A stretch of 64,000 bases of DNA from JANTGF01 sp963750735 (lineage in GTDB: Bacteria; Bacteroidota; Bacteroidia; Bacteroidales; VadinHA17): assembly GCA_963750735.1 (NCBI GenBank), contig CAVVRY010000007.1, forward strand, positions 456,037-520,036, in the 5' to 3' direction. The notes under the pieces were generated by a model, which worked only from the letters and a program-made list of their open reading frames with translations, was not told the origin of the DNA and did no database searches. Made by a program: the position numbers and the translations under genes. This document shows, piece after piece, positions 26,578 to 37,256 of the stretch (position 1 is its first letter; the number at the start of each line of letters is the position of its first letter).

Positions 26578-27057
26578 ATGAAGACGAAAGCTTTTCAGGA
26601 TTTTTATCCGGATGATCTTGCTCATTGCTATGGCTGTGGGAAATTAAATGAATGGGGTCATCAACTAAAGACACATTGGGATGGAGAAGAAAGTGTTAGT
26701 TTTTTCAAACCCGAATCATATCATACAGCTGTGCCAGGATATTTATATGGCGGATTGATCGCAAGTCTGATTGATTGCCATAGTACCGGAACGGCTGCAG
26801 CAGCAAAATATAGAGAAGAAGGAAGGGCAATGAATACACTTCCAGCATTTCGATTTTTAACTGCCTCCCTAACAGTAAATTACCTCAAGCCTACTCCAAT
26901 TGATAAAGAAATTGAAATTAGAGGTAATATCAAAGAAATTAAAGGCCGGAAAGTAATTGTAAGTACCCGTTTAATGGTAAATGGGGAAATTTGTGCACAG
27001 GGAGAAGTTATTACAGTTCAAATGCCTGAAGGTATGGAGCTCGGGAAACCTAAATAG
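26578..27057 (+). CDS. PaaI-family hotdog-fold thioesterase
   Basis: 159 residues with a hotdog fold: a Cys-rich start (HCYGCGKLNEWG), the central helix motif GYLYGGLIASLIDCHSTGTA, where Asp is the likely catalytic acid, and the beta-strand SLTVNYLKPTPID. It would hydrolyse acyl-CoA thioesters in the cytoplasm. It lies next to the C4 acyl-CoA operon but is convergent with it, so a link to that pathway is possible but not shown. Confidence 0.82.
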   Translation: MKTKAFQDFYPDDLAHCYGCGKLNEWGHQLKTHWDGEESVSFFKPESYHTAVPGYLYGGLIASLIDCHSTGTAAAAKYREEGRAMNTLPAFRFLTASLTVNYLKPTPIDKEIEIRGNIKEIKGRKVIVSTRLMVNGEICAQGEVITVQMPEGMELGKPK

Positions 27058-27079
27058 TTAAAAAAGGTAAATTTCCTGA

Positions 27080-28174
27080 CTAATATACTTTCGATTCCAG
27101 TTCTCCTTTAAGCATCATAGTGCCGTTCCATGCCAGGGCATCAAGATCATCATCACCAGGATAAATATGAATATCCCCAATTTTAGATATCCTTTCAACA
27201 ATCATGTCTACAAGTGTTTTGCTATTGGCCATAGCTCCTGTAATCAAAATGGCATCAACCTTTTCTGTTAGAGTCATGCACATTGCACCAATACTTTTTG
27301 CCACCTGATAAGCCATCGCCTCGAAATAAAATCTTGCTTTTTCATCTCCATTTTGTATTCTCTTATCAGCTTCATATCCACTGGCTGTCCCAATGTATGC
27401 AAAAAGTCCCCCTTCTCCTCTCACCAACTTCATCATTTCACTTTCGGTATATTTTCCGCTATAACAAAGTCTAATAAGATCTCCAACCGGTAATGATCCG
27501 CTGGCAATAGGAGAAAAAGGCCCATCACCATCAAAGCCCTGTGTTGCATCAACTACTTTCCCATGATAATGCATTCCCACTGTAATTGCACGTCCCAGGT
27601 TGGCAACAATTAATTTCATTTCATCATATTTTTTCCCAACCGTTTGTGCATGTTTCCTGGCAACATATTTTTGGTTCAATGCGTGGTAAATAGATTTCTT
27701 CTCAATAAGTGGATGCCCAGAAACCCTCGCCAAATCAGAAAACTCATCAACGACGACTGGATTTGCAATATATGCCTTAGCATTGGGTAATCGACCAGCA
27801 ATTTCATCTGCAATTAAGCCACCCAGATTGATTACGTCCTCACCCCGTTTACTTTCAATTAGGTCCTTTTTCATTTTTTCATTTACCTCATAAATCCCCG
27901 GTGCAACAGGATGTATAAGGCCTCCTCTACCCATAACCAATCTAACCTCATCGAACATGATTTCATTATCAACTAGAGCAGCCATAATTAAGTCAGCGCG
28001 ATATTTTATCTGGTCTGACAATTTCTCAAATTTTTCCAGGTCCTCCTCCTTATGGGCAATTCTTTTCAGAAATATTGCTTTTCCAAGCCTGTAAACACCC
28101 AGCTGGGTGTAGATTTCTCTTGGATTTATTGCAAGCAATAAAATGTTGGCCAGGTTAATCGATTTCACATCCAT
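27080..28174 (-). CDS. buk: Butyrate kinase-family protein with altered phosphate loops
   Basis: 364 residues from the ATG at 28174, the normal butyrate kinase length. Conserved family blocks are MGRGGLIHPVAPGIYEVNEK, ARVSGHPLIEKKSIYHALNQK, DGDGPFSP and LPVGDLIRLCYSGKYT. Both family signatures are lost, however: the N-terminal NxGS(S/T)-type loop reads NPREIYTQ (residues 17-24) and the HxGxG loop reads NLGRAIT (192-198). Canonical enzymes make butyryl phosphate from butyrate and ATP. This one may be inactive, changed in specificity or regulatory. It is the last gene of the crt-hbd-acd-icmF operon, and no phosphotransbutyrylase gene is nearby. Confidence 0.8.
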   Translation of the reverse strand: MDVKSINLANILLLAINPREIYTQLGVYRLGKAIFLKRIAHKEEDLEKFEKLSDQIKYRADLIMAALVDNEIMFDEVRLVMGRGGLIHPVAPGIYEVNEKMKKDLIESKRGEDVINLGGLIADEIAGRLPNAKAYIANPVVVDEFSDLARVSGHPLIEKKSIYHALNQKYVARKHAQTVGKKYDEMKLIVANLGRAITVGMHYHGKVVDATQGFDGDGPFSPIASGSLPVGDLIRLCYSGKYTESEMMKLVRGEGGLFAYIGTASGYEADKRIQNGDEKARFYFEAMAYQVAKSIGAMCMTLTEKVDAILITGAMANSKTLVDMIVERISKIGDIHIYPGDDDLDALAWNGTMMLKGELESKVY

Positions 28175-28222
28175 GATATAATAATTTAAGATGATCAAAG
28201 TTACTAATTCTATAAAAATATT

Positions 28223-31200
28223 TTACATATTTCTTCGATATTGTCCTCCTACTTCGTACAAGGCCTGCGTAATTTGTCCAATAGAACAAAACTTAGTTGC
28301 TTCCATTAAACTTTCAAAAACATTTCCATTATGTAGAGCTGCTTTTTTCAGATCATTCAGGGCATTTTTTGCTTCATTGGAAAAACGCTTATACAAATTC
28401 TTAACCATTTTAACCTGGAAGTCCTTTTCGGAATTAGTTGCCCGAATAATCTGATCAGGGATTATGGTTGGTGATCCTTCACTTGAAAGGAAAGTATTTA
28501 CTCCCATTAGTGGTAAACTTCCATCATTTTTTCGGGTCTCATAGTACAATGATTCCGATTGAATCTGGCTTCGCTGGTACATCACTTCCATAGCTCCAAG
28601 TACACCTCCCCTTACAGTAATTCTATCAAACTCACTCAATACAGCCTCCTCAACCAGCTCTGTAAGTTCCTCAATTATGAATGATCCCTGCAATGGATTC
28701 TGGTTTTTTGCCAGTCCAAGCTCATGATTTATAATAAGCTGAATGGCCATAGCTCTTCTAACTGATTCCTCAGTAGGTGTGGTAATAGCTTCATCATACG
28801 CATTGGTATGCAAAGAATTACAGTTATCATAAATGGCGCTAAGGGCCTGAAGAGTGGTCCTAATATCATTGAATTCAATTTCCTGTGCATGTAAAGATCT
28901 CCCAGATGTTTGTATATGGTATTTTAATTTCTGGGATCTTTCATTTCCACCATATTTATACTTCATTGCCTTGGCCCAAATAATTCTTGCAACTCTACCT
29001 ATTACAGTATATTCCGGATCAAGGCCATTTGAAAAGAAAAATGAGAAATTCGGGGCAAAATCATCCACTTTCATTCCCCTCGATAGATAATATTCAACAT
29101 AGGTAAATCCATTGGCCAAAGTAAAAGCTAGTTGTGTTATTGGATTTGCACCTGCTTCAGCAATATGATATCCGGAAACAGATACTGAGTAAAAGTTCCT
29201 TACCCGATGTTTTATAAAAAATTCCTGGATATCGCCCATTAATTTCAATGCAAAATCAGTTGAAAAGATACATGTATTTTGTGCCTGATCTTCTTTTAAT
29301 ATGTCTGCTTGTACAGTTCCCCTAACCTTAGAAATGGTATCTGCTTTAATTCTCATATAGACATCCTCAGGTAAAACCTGATCACCTGTTACCCCAAGTA
29401 ATAAAAGCCCTAATCCATTATTCCCCCTGGGGAGTTTCCCATTATATCTGGGTGGTTTCGCATTTACCTTTCTATATATTGTTGCAATCTTCTTTTGAAC
29501 CTCTTTCTCTAATCCTTCCTTTCTAATATAGATCTCGCACTGCTGATCAATAGCCGTATTCATAAAATAGCCTACCATGATAGGTGCCGGGCCATTAATT
29601 GTCATTGAAACGGAAGTTGAATGATCTAAAAGATTGAAACCTGAATATAATTTTTTGGCATCATCGAGGCAGGCAACTGAAACTCCTGAATTTCCAACTT
29701 TTCCATATATATCGAGTCTTTCCTCGGGGTCCGCCCCATACAAAGTAACGGAGTCAAAAGCCGTTGAAAGCCTGTGGGCTGGAAGGCCAAAAGAAAGATA
29801 ATGAAACCTTTTATTGGTTCTTTCCGGTCCACCCTCTCCAGCAAACATCCTGGTAGGATCCTCATTTTCTCTTTTAAAAGGAAAAACACCTGCTGCAAAT
29901 GGAAATTTACCCGGCAAATTTTCTTTGAGCATCCAATATACCTGATCACCCCAGGAACGATAAGATGGGAATGAAATTTTTGGAATTTTTAAATGGGATA
30001 AAGACTCGGCATAAGTATCCACACTAATTTCTTTCCCTCTGACCTCATAAACAAACTTGTTTTTCCTATATGATTTTTTTATAGACTGGCCAATCTTTTA
30101 GAAACTGTATGTTTTCCTGATTTAATTTCTTTTCCTCTGTCTTGTATATCTCTTTAAGGTTTCGAACGGCATCATTTTTTTCTTCAGACTTAAGCATTTC
30201 AATGCTCTGTCTTAAGCTATACAATCGATCTGCTACCTCTGCCTGGTCATCAGCCCTCTGGTTGTAGTTTCTTACAACTTCACCTATTTCTGCAAGGTAA
30301 CGAATCCTGTTCTCTGGGATGACTGTGATGATCTCAGAATGTTCAGGAACCTCCTTATTGGCGTTGATGGCAAAATTCACTCCTGTTAATCCCTGAATTT
30401 TCTCCATAACTGCCATGTAGAACTGGTCCATACCAGCATCTCTGGAATTTGATGCAACAGTACCATATACAGGCATCATTTCAGTATCTACATGGAATAG
30501 ACCTTTATTCCTTTGCACCTGTTTTTTGACATCCCTCAAAGCGTCAAGTGCTCCTCTTTTATCAGATTTGTTTATGGCAACAATATCTGCAAAATCAAGC
30601 ATATCAATTTTCTCAAGTTGAGTAGCCGACCCATATTCAGGAGTCATTACGTACATGGAAAGGTCACTGAAATCGACTATTTCTGTGTCCGACTGGCCAA
30701 TTCCGGAGGTTTCCAGTATCATCAAATCAAAACTGGCAGCTCGAAGGATGCACATTACATCCTTAATTGATTTTGATAATGCCAGATTGGATTGTCTTGT
30801 TGCAATGGACCTCATAAAAATATTCGGAGAGTAAATAGAATTCATCCTGATCCTATCCCCCAGAAGTGCCCCACCTGTCCTTCTTTTCGTAGGATCAACT
30901 GATAAAATTGATACCGTTTTATTTGGAAAATCGACCTTAAATCTTCTAATAAACTCATCCAATAATGAAGACTTCCCGGCACCACCAGTTCCGGTAAAAC
31001 CCAATACAAAAGCAGGTTTATTCTCGCAATCTTTCTCAAGGTTCTTAAAAATTGATTGCGCAGATCTTGCTTTGTTATCCGCAAGAGTTATTAATCTTGA
31101 TAGTAAATTATGATTGTGAGATTGAAGATCGTTAACATCAAAATTCAGTTCACCGGTCAATTGAAAATCAGATTTCTCAACCAGGTCATTTATCATTCCC

Positions 31201-31592
31201 TGCAATCCCATCTTCCTTCCATCGTCCGGTGAATAAATTTTGGTAATTCCATATTTTTCCAATTCTTCTGTTTCATCAGGCAGAATTACACCACCACCAC
31301 CACCAAAGATCTTAATGTGTGAATATCCTTTTTCCTTAAGTAAATCGAACATATACTTAAAAAACTCCAGATGGCCACCCTGATAAGAAGTAATGGCAAT
31401 TGCCTGAACATCCTCCTGAATGGCCGTCTCCACAATTTCAGTGACAGACCTGTTGTGCCCAAGATGGATTACCTCAACACCGGTTGATTGAAGGATTCTA
31501 CGCATAATATTTATGGCTGCATCGTGCCCATCAAACAATGAAGTTGCAGTTACAATCCGAATATGATTCTTAGGTTTATAAATTTTTGTCAT
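28223..31592 (-). CDS. icmF: Fused isobutyryl-CoA mutase (IcmF), frameshifted between G-domain and mutase domain
   Basis: B12-dependent acyl-CoA mutase that interconverts isobutyryl-CoA and n-butyryl-CoA. Residues 1-150: cobalamin-binding domain with DGHDAAIN (cobalt ligand His23) and SYQGGH. Residues about 195-410: MeaB-like G-protein chaperone with Walker A GTGGAGKSS and NKSD. The 599-residue mutase part starts out of frame with an upstream NKFVYEVRGKEISV and carries TAFDSVTLYG, GKVGNSGVSV and SMTINGPAP, typical of IcmF. The two parts are separated by one extra A in an A7 run at about 30077-30084; removing it gives ...VYKKSYRKNKFVYEVRGKEI... and an enzyme of about 1123 residues. Confidence 0.9.
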
Positions 31593-31641
31593 TTATTGAT
31601 TCAGATTTCATTCGTGAAATGAACTTTATTCTTTCCCTAAT

Positions 31642-32784
31642 TTACTTTTGTATTAAATCTCTGGAGATTATGATTTTTTGTATCTCAGAGGTTCCCTCAT
31701 ATATCTGGGTCAATTTAGCTTCACGCATATACCGTTCCACATGATATTCCTTTACATATCCATAACCACCATGAATCTGAACCGCTTCCGTTGTAATCCA
31801 CATGGCATTATCGGCAGCATAACTTTTCGCCATGGCACTGGCAAGTCCATAGGGCTTCCCCTGATCTTTGAGCCAGGCCGCTTTTAATGTCAGATTATGA
31901 GCATTCTCAATTTTAACAGCCATATCAGCCAGTTTAAAAGCAATTGCCTGATGTTCTGAAAGGAATTTACCAAAGGCTTTCCTCTCCTTTGAATATTGCA
32001 ATGTTCTCTCAAAAGCTCCACTTGCAATCCCAACAGCCTGAGACGCAATTCCAATCCGGCCTCCATTTAAGGTATTCATGGCAAATTTAAATCCGAAGCC
32101 CTCTTCTCCAATTCTGTTCTCTTTTGGCACCTTCACGTCTGTGAACATAACCGAATGAGTATCGGAGCTTCTCATCCCCATTTTGTTTTCATGAACACCG
32201 AGTGAAATACCAGGCGTATCTTTCTCAACTATAAAAGCATTAATTCCCTTGTGCCTTTTCTCAGGATCTGACTGAGCAATAACCAGATAAGTAGAGGCTG
32301 AAGCAGCAGAAGTAATCCAGTTTTTGGTTCCATTCAGAATATAAAATTCGCCATCCTCAACTGCAGATGTACGCTGCATTGTGGCATCAGAACCAGCTTC
32401 AGGTTCAGATAAAAGAAAGGCACCAATTTGTTCTCCTCGTGCCAGTGGCTTCAGGTATTTTTCTTTTTGTTCTTCAGTTCCATATTTTTCCAAACCCCAT
32501 GCTACAAGGGAGTTATTTACTGATAAAATAACTCCTACTGAGGCATCTATTTTTGATATTTCTTCTATTGCCAAAACATAGGATATTGAATCCATTCCAC
32601 CACCGTCATATTTTGGATCAACCATCATCCCAAGGAATCCCAATTCTGCAAGGTTTTTTATATGTTCAGTTGGAAATATTGCTTTCTCATCCCGTTCCAG
32701 TACGTCCTTTATCAGCTCCCTCTGAGCGTAATCCCTCGCAGCCTGCCGGATCATTTCCTGTTCTTCAGTATATTCAAAATTCAT
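31642..32784 (-). CDS. Short-chain acyl-CoA dehydrogenase
   Basis: 380-residue FAD-dependent acyl-CoA dehydrogenase, the normal length, oxidising butyryl-CoA or a similar C4 acyl-CoA to the 2-enoyl-CoA with electron transfer flavoprotein. Signatures are LLSEPEAGSDATMQRTSA, GTKNWITSA, QIHGGYGYVKEYHVERYMREAK and the C-terminal IYEGTSEIQKIIISR with the catalytic Glu. It sits between hbd-like and icmF genes with a gap of about 50 bases each side, so it belongs to the same minus-strand operon. Specificity for butyryl- versus isobutyryl-CoA cannot be told. Confidence 0.93.
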   Translation of the reverse strand: MNFEYTEEQEMIRQAARDYAQRELIKDVLERDEKAIFPTEHIKNLAELGFLGMMVDPKYDGGGMDSISYVLAIEEISKIDASVGVILSVNNSLVAWGLEKYGTEEQKEKYLKPLARGEQIGAFLLSEPEAGSDATMQRTSAVEDGEFYILNGTKNWITSAASASTYLVIAQSDPEKRHKGINAFIVEKDTPGISLGVHENKMGMRSSDTHSVMFTDVKVPKENRIGEEGFGFKFAMNTLNGGRIGIASQAVGIASGAFERTLQYSKERKAFGKFLSEHQAIAFKLADMAVKIENAHNLTLKAAWLKDQGKPYGLASAMAKSYAADNAMWITTEAVQIHGGYGYVKEYHVERYMREAKLTQIYEGTSEIQKIIISRDLIQK

Positions 32785-32832
32785 AATTCATTAATTTATA
32801 AACTATTAAATGATAATTATTTACAAAAAACA

Positions 32833-34164
32833 CTAATCGAAATAAGAATTAATTGGACCATAAGCATGGTAGAAGCCTGTTAGAAGAACTTTATTCACAT
32901 CATCTTCAGAGTTTGCGACCTTATCAGCTACCAATTTTAAACCAATATGCTTTGAATTCAGGCCATATTTAATGGCCAATTCAGAGCCCAATGATTCTAT
33001 AGTTTTAAGCTCTGAAAAAATATTCTCTAAAGTTTTCCCTTTATCAGGGTCACTCAATATTTCTTTCCATGGCTTATAATTTGAAGGCAACGGCCCCAGT
33101 TTTTCATTAACCGGATTTTTAATGGTCGATAAATCAACATATAAACCGGTTAGAATATTATACACTCCGGTAATTCTTCCTTCCTCGTATTTCAAAAATC
33201 CATCCTTTTGTGAACCATCGGAATTTTGACCACCTTTTACCCCAAGACTAACCATTTTATCAAGAATCCGACTTGAAAGTACTTCCTCTTTCATATAAGA
33301 CTGCATTACTTGTAAAATGAACTGTACAACATCCAGGCCTACATAATCACACAACTGAAAAATACCCATGGGCCGAATAAGAAACTTTTGACTTACAGTA
33401 TTTATAAGCAAAACAGCCTCAACAAATCCCATTTCATCTTCTAATCTTTCAACTTCAGAAATTCCAAACAAAGCATCTCTCATAAAATGCCCATTTCCAA
33501 TAAAACCAGCAATATCATTTGAAGGCACAATAACTTTTCTCAAGCGAGCGGCCAGGGTATTGGCCAGTTCAACTACCTCGGGTTTTGTATTTTCGGTTGA
33601 GATAAGTTCTACCAGCTTTTGTACCGCAGGGGGGTTGTAAAAATGGAATCCAACAACTCTGCCACCAAGCTTGGCATTTTCATCAATGTATTGAATAGGT
33701 ATGGATGAGGTGTTGGTTAAGAACCAGGGGGAATTATCATTAATTTTATCAATTTCTGATAGTAACCTCACTTTCAAATCCTTATCCTCACTGGCAGCTT
33801 CAAATACCAGGCTTGATTCCTTAACATCTGAAAGTTCAGTACTGCTCCTAATTAGAGAAAGAACACCACTAACGTAGGAACAAATCATATCCTCAACAGA
33901 TAAATTCTGCCCTTTAAAATAAGGTTCGATTTTTTCGGGCCTCTTCTCTGCTGCCCTTCTGGTTTGTTTTTCAACATACTTCATAACTCCCTGCAGTGCT
34001 TCCTTAGATAAATCAATGGCATTCAGTTTAAATTCAATCCCACTGTTTTCATCCTTTTGACTAAGATCATATAATTCCTTGGCCAATAATAGCAATATAC
34101 CACTTCCCATTTTACCGGCAGCGCCAAGAACAGAAACTTCTGACATCCTTTTTGAATATTCCAT
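32833..34164 (-). CDS. 3-hydroxyacyl-CoA dehydrogenase
   Basis: About 443 residues from the ATG at 34164. The Rossmann motif VSVLGAAGKMGSGI binds NAD, and the family His lies in GFHFYNPPAVQKLVELI; the helical domain includes DIAGFIGNGHFMRDA and FQLCDYVGLDVV. It would oxidise 3-hydroxybutyryl-CoA to acetoacetyl-CoA. Classical Hbd proteins are about 285 residues; this one has an extra C-terminal region of about 130 residues and insertions in the Rossmann part, so it is an extended subtype. A longer start at 34215 would overlap the crt gene; 34164 is preferred, as it leaves a 22-base gap. Confidence 0.88.
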   Translation of the reverse strand: MEYSKRMSEVSVLGAAGKMGSGILLLLAKELYDLSQKDENSGIEFKLNAIDLSKEALQGVMKYVEKQTRRAAEKRPEKIEPYFKGQNLSVEDMICSYVSGVLSLIRSSTELSDVKESSLVFEAASEDKDLKVRLLSEIDKINDNSPWFLTNTSSIPIQYIDENAKLGGRVVGFHFYNPPAVQKLVELISTENTKPEVVELANTLAARLRKVIVPSNDIAGFIGNGHFMRDALFGISEVERLEDEMGFVEAVLLINTVSQKFLIRPMGIFQLCDYVGLDVVQFILQVMQSYMKEEVLSSRILDKMVSLGVKGGQNSDGSQKDGFLKYEEGRITGVYNILTGLYVDLSTIKNPVNEKLGPLPSNYKPWKEILSDPDKGKTLENIFSELKTIESLGSELAIKYGLNSKHIGLKLVADKVANSEDDVNKVLLTGFYHAYGPINSYFD

Positions 34165-34186
34165 AATGTTATATTTTAAATAATTC

Positions 34187-34954
34187 CTACTTCCATTCTG
34201 GTTTTCTTTTCTCAAGAAAGGCTTTCATTCCCTCTGTACCTTCATTCCCAAAAAGGGAACCAAATTCTTTTGTTTCCAATTCAGAGGCTTTGTTAAAAGG
34301 AAGGTCAAACCCCTTTTGTACGGCTTTCTTAACTTTTCCAATTGCGGAAGGCCCTTTTTGAGTAATTTTTTTTGCAACCTCCAGAGCCAAATCAATTAAT
34401 TGTTCAGGATCTGTTACTATTTGAACCAACCCGATTTTTTCAGCCTGTTCAGCATTCATTTGATCTCCTGTCATCAAATAATATAAGGCATTCCCCATAC
34501 CAATTAATCTTGGCATTCTCTGCGTGCCGGCATAACCGGGGATGAGTCCCAGATTTACTTCAGGTTGTCCAAATTTTGCTTTGTTACTTGCTATTCGTAT
34601 ATCACATGCCATTGCCAACTCACACCCCCCTCCCAACGCATAACCATTTACTGCAGCAATAACAGGAATATTCAGATTCTCAATCATCATAAAAACTTCC
34701 TGTCCTGTTCTGGAGAAAGCTTCACCTTCCTTTGATGACATTGAAACCATCTCAGATATATCAGCACCCGCCACAAAGGCCTTACCTTCACCAGTTATAA
34801 TTATAGCTCTTGTTTCAGAGGGGATTTCCGTGAGACAAGTTTTTAATTCCCTGAAAACAAATGAGTTCAATGCATTCATTGCCTCTGGTCTGTTTATGGT
34901 AATTATCTTTATGTTTTCTACATCAGTAATTCTTAAGCAAGTATATTGTTGCAT
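34187..34954 (-). CDS. Enoyl-CoA hydratase (crotonase)
   Basis: 255-residue crotonase-fold enzyme that hydrates crotonyl-CoA or a related enoyl-CoA. The oxyanion motifs AFVAGADISEM and YALGGGCELAMACDIRIAS are intact, and the PEVNLGLIPGYAGTQRMPRLIG block contains the second catalytic Glu region. It is the promoter-proximal gene of the minus-strand operon crt-hbd-acd-icmF-buk, which together can process butyryl-CoA and, via IcmF, isobutyryl-CoA. The upstream region to uvrB (about 280 bases) must hold its promoter, but I see no strong TAnnTTTG match. Confidence 0.93.
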   Translation of the reverse strand: MQQYTCLRITDVENIKIITINRPEAMNALNSFVFRELKTCLTEIPSETRAIIITGEGKAFVAGADISEMVSMSSKEGEAFSRTGQEVFMMIENLNIPVIAAVNGYALGGGCELAMACDIRIASNKAKFGQPEVNLGLIPGYAGTQRMPRLIGMGNALYYLMTGDQMNAEQAEKIGLVQIVTDPEQLIDLALEVAKKITQKGPSAIGKVKKAVQKGFDLPFNKASELETKEFGSLFGNEGTEGMKAFLEKRKPEWK

Positions 34955-35235
34955 AACTGTATTATTTAAAAATGAATATTTAAATATATGAAAAATGGGT
35001 AACTAAAAATCCAGAAACGAGAATTATTGTTTTCTTACAATACAGAAAATTCAATTAGACATTGATCGATAATACTTAATTTTACAAATCCAGGTATTCT
35101 CAAACAATTGAAATTTGGCTTTTATCTAAAATAAAATTGCTATTAAAAAGCCGGACCCTTTTTTTTCATATTTTTACAATTCTGATTAAGACAATCTTGT
35201 ACTTCTGAAGTCTCAAATTTCAACAAAAATAATCC

Positions 35236-37245
35236 ATGGAATTCAAGCTTATCTCCGAATATCAACCTACAGGCGACCAGCCTGAGGCTATTGAGGAGCT
35301 ATCAAAAGGAATCCGGGAAGGTGCAAGTTACCAGACGCTTCTTGGCGTAACAGGCTCTGGTAAAACCTTTACAATGGCCAATGTAGTCGAGAAGATTCAA
35401 AAACCTGTTCTTGTATTAAGTCACAATAAAACTCTCGCAGCCCAGCTCTATGGCGAGTTTAAACAGTTTTTCCCAGATAACCTGGTGGAGTATTTTGTAT
35501 CTTATTATGATTATTATCAACCTGAAGCCTATTTGCCAACGACAGACACATATATTGAAAAAGATTTATCAATAAATGATGAAATAGAAAAATTACGCTT
35601 GAGCACAACCTCAGCCCTTTTATCTGGCAGGAAAGATGTACTTGTTGTATCCTCTGTTTCCTGTCTCTATGGAATTGGAAATCCCGATGATTTTCACGAA
35701 AATACCATTCTTATAAAAAAAGGCCTTACGATTGCCAGAAACCTATTTTTAAGGAAGCTTGTTGACAGTTTGTATTCAAGAAATGAAGTTACGTTTGCCA
35801 GAGGTAATTTCCGGGTTCGAGGTGATACGGTAGATATTTTCCTAGCCTATTCAGACAGTGCCCTAAGAGTGATTTTCTGGGGGGAAGAAATTGAAGAGAT
35901 AGAGTCTTTTAATCCCTTAACGGGAAGGACCATAGAATCAATGGATCAGGCCGTTATCTTTCCTGCAAATATTTTTATTACTACCCGGCCCAGAATAGAG
36001 AATGCAATGGTTCAGATTGAAAACGATATGTTCAGTCAGGTCCAATTTTTTAAGGATACAGGGAAACATTTGGAGGCCAAAAGATTGGAACAAAAAGTAA
36101 AATATGATCTGGAGATGATCAAGGAGCTTGGCTATTGCAGTGGAATAGAAAATTACTCAAGGTATTTTGATGGCAGAGCTCCCGGAACGAGACCATTTTG
36201 TCTGTTGGATTATTTCCCGGATGATTTCCTGATGATTATCGATGAGAGTCATGTAAGTATACCACAGGTCAGAGCAATGTATGGTGGAGATCATTCCCGA
36301 AAGCAAACTCTGGTTGAATTTGGATTCAGACTTCCCGCTGCTCTTGATAACCGTCCCTTGCGTTTTGATGAATTTGAGAACATGATTAATCAAACCATTT
36401 TTGTTAGTGCCACACCAGCCGATTATGAACTGGAAAAAACAAATGGTGTTATTGTAGAACAGGTTATTCGACCCACCGGGCTTGTTGATCCAGCTATCAA
36501 AGTGAAACCAAGCCTTAATCAGATTGATGACTTAATGGAAGAGATTCACAAGCGAATTGAATTAAATGAACGGGTTCTGGTTACAACACTTACAAAAAGA
36601 ATGGCTGAAGAATTAACTGCCTATCTTATAAACCTTGATATAAAATGCAGTTATATACACTCTGATGTTGACACACTTGACCGGATTGAAATCATTGAAA
36701 ACTTGCGTAAGGGTAAAGTAGACGTGCTTGTAGGCATAAACCTATTGAGGGAAGGTCTGGATCTACCGGAAGTATCACTTGTTGCCATCCTGGATGCTGA
36801 TAAGGAGGGTTTTTTACGCTCAGAGCGATCTCTTACTCAAACTGCCGGAAGAGCAGCAAGGAATCTGAACGGAAAGGTTATTATGTATGCCGATAAGATG
36901 ACAGGTTCCATGCAAAGAACGATTGATGAAACAAACAGGCGTAGAGAGAAGCAACTGAAATACAACGAGAAAATGGGTATTACTCCTAAGCAAATTGTAA
37001 AATCAACAAAATCTGTCCTGGCAGAAATGCAAGGAAAAACAGGAAGGAAAGCCTACACTGAACCTGAAAAAATTGACATTGCAGCAGACCCAGTAGTTAA
37101 ATATATGGATGATCTTGCTCTGGGTAAAGCTATTGAGAAAGCAAAAAAGGCTATGGAAAATGCAGCAAAAAAGCTGGATTTTATCGAAGCTGCCAGATTT
37201 CGGGATGAAATGTATGAGCTGGAGAATCTGTTGGATAAGAAATAG
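35236..37245 (+). CDS. uvrB: UvrB, excinuclease ABC subunit B
   Basis: 669-residue DNA-damage recognition helicase of nucleotide excision repair; cooperates with UvrA and UvrC. Walker A GVTGSGKT (about residues 37-44), the beta-hairpin region YYDYYQPEAYLPTTDTYIEKD, helicase motif DESH (about 335), the motif TAGRAARN and a C-terminal UVR domain (LDFIEAARFRDEMYELE) for contact with UvrC. The length is normal and the frame intact. Monocistronic, divergent from the C4 operon and convergent with rpoD. Confidence 0.98.
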   Translation: MEFKLISEYQPTGDQPEAIEELSKGIREGASYQTLLGVTGSGKTFTMANVVEKIQKPVLVLSHNKTLAAQLYGEFKQFFPDNLVEYFVSYYDYYQPEAYLPTTDTYIEKDLSINDEIEKLRLSTTSALLSGRKDVLVVSSVSCLYGIGNPDDFHENTILIKKGLTIARNLFLRKLVDSLYSRNEVTFARGNFRVRGDTVDIFLAYSDSALRVIFWGEEIEEIESFNPLTGRTIESMDQAVIFPANIFITTRPRIENAMVQIENDMFSQVQFFKDTGKHLEAKRLEQKVKYDLEMIKELGYCSGIENYSRYFDGRAPGTRPFCLLDYFPDDFLMIIDESHVSIPQVRAMYGGDHSRKQTLVEFGFRLPAALDNRPLRFDEFENMINQTIFVSATPADYELEKTNGVIVEQVIRPTGLVDPAIKVKPSLNQIDDLMEEIHKRIELNERVLVTTLTKRMAEELTAYLINLDIKCSYIHSDVDTLDRIEIIENLRKGKVDVLVGINLLREGLDLPEVSLVAILDADKEGFLRSERSLTQTAGRAARNLNGKVIMYADKMTGSMQRTIDETNRRREKQLKYNEKMGITPKQIVKSTKSVLAEMQGKTGRKAYTEPEKIDIAADPVVKYMDDLALGKAIEKAKKAMENAAKKLDFIEAARFRDEMYELENLLDKK

Positions 37246-37256
37246 TTATATGCAAA

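Noticed and set aside
30060..30090. Programmed ribosomal frameshifting in icmF
   Set aside because: The needed shift is +1 or removal of one A; no typical slippery site with a downstream structure is visible, and similar breaks occur in unrelated genes. A homopolymer error is simpler.
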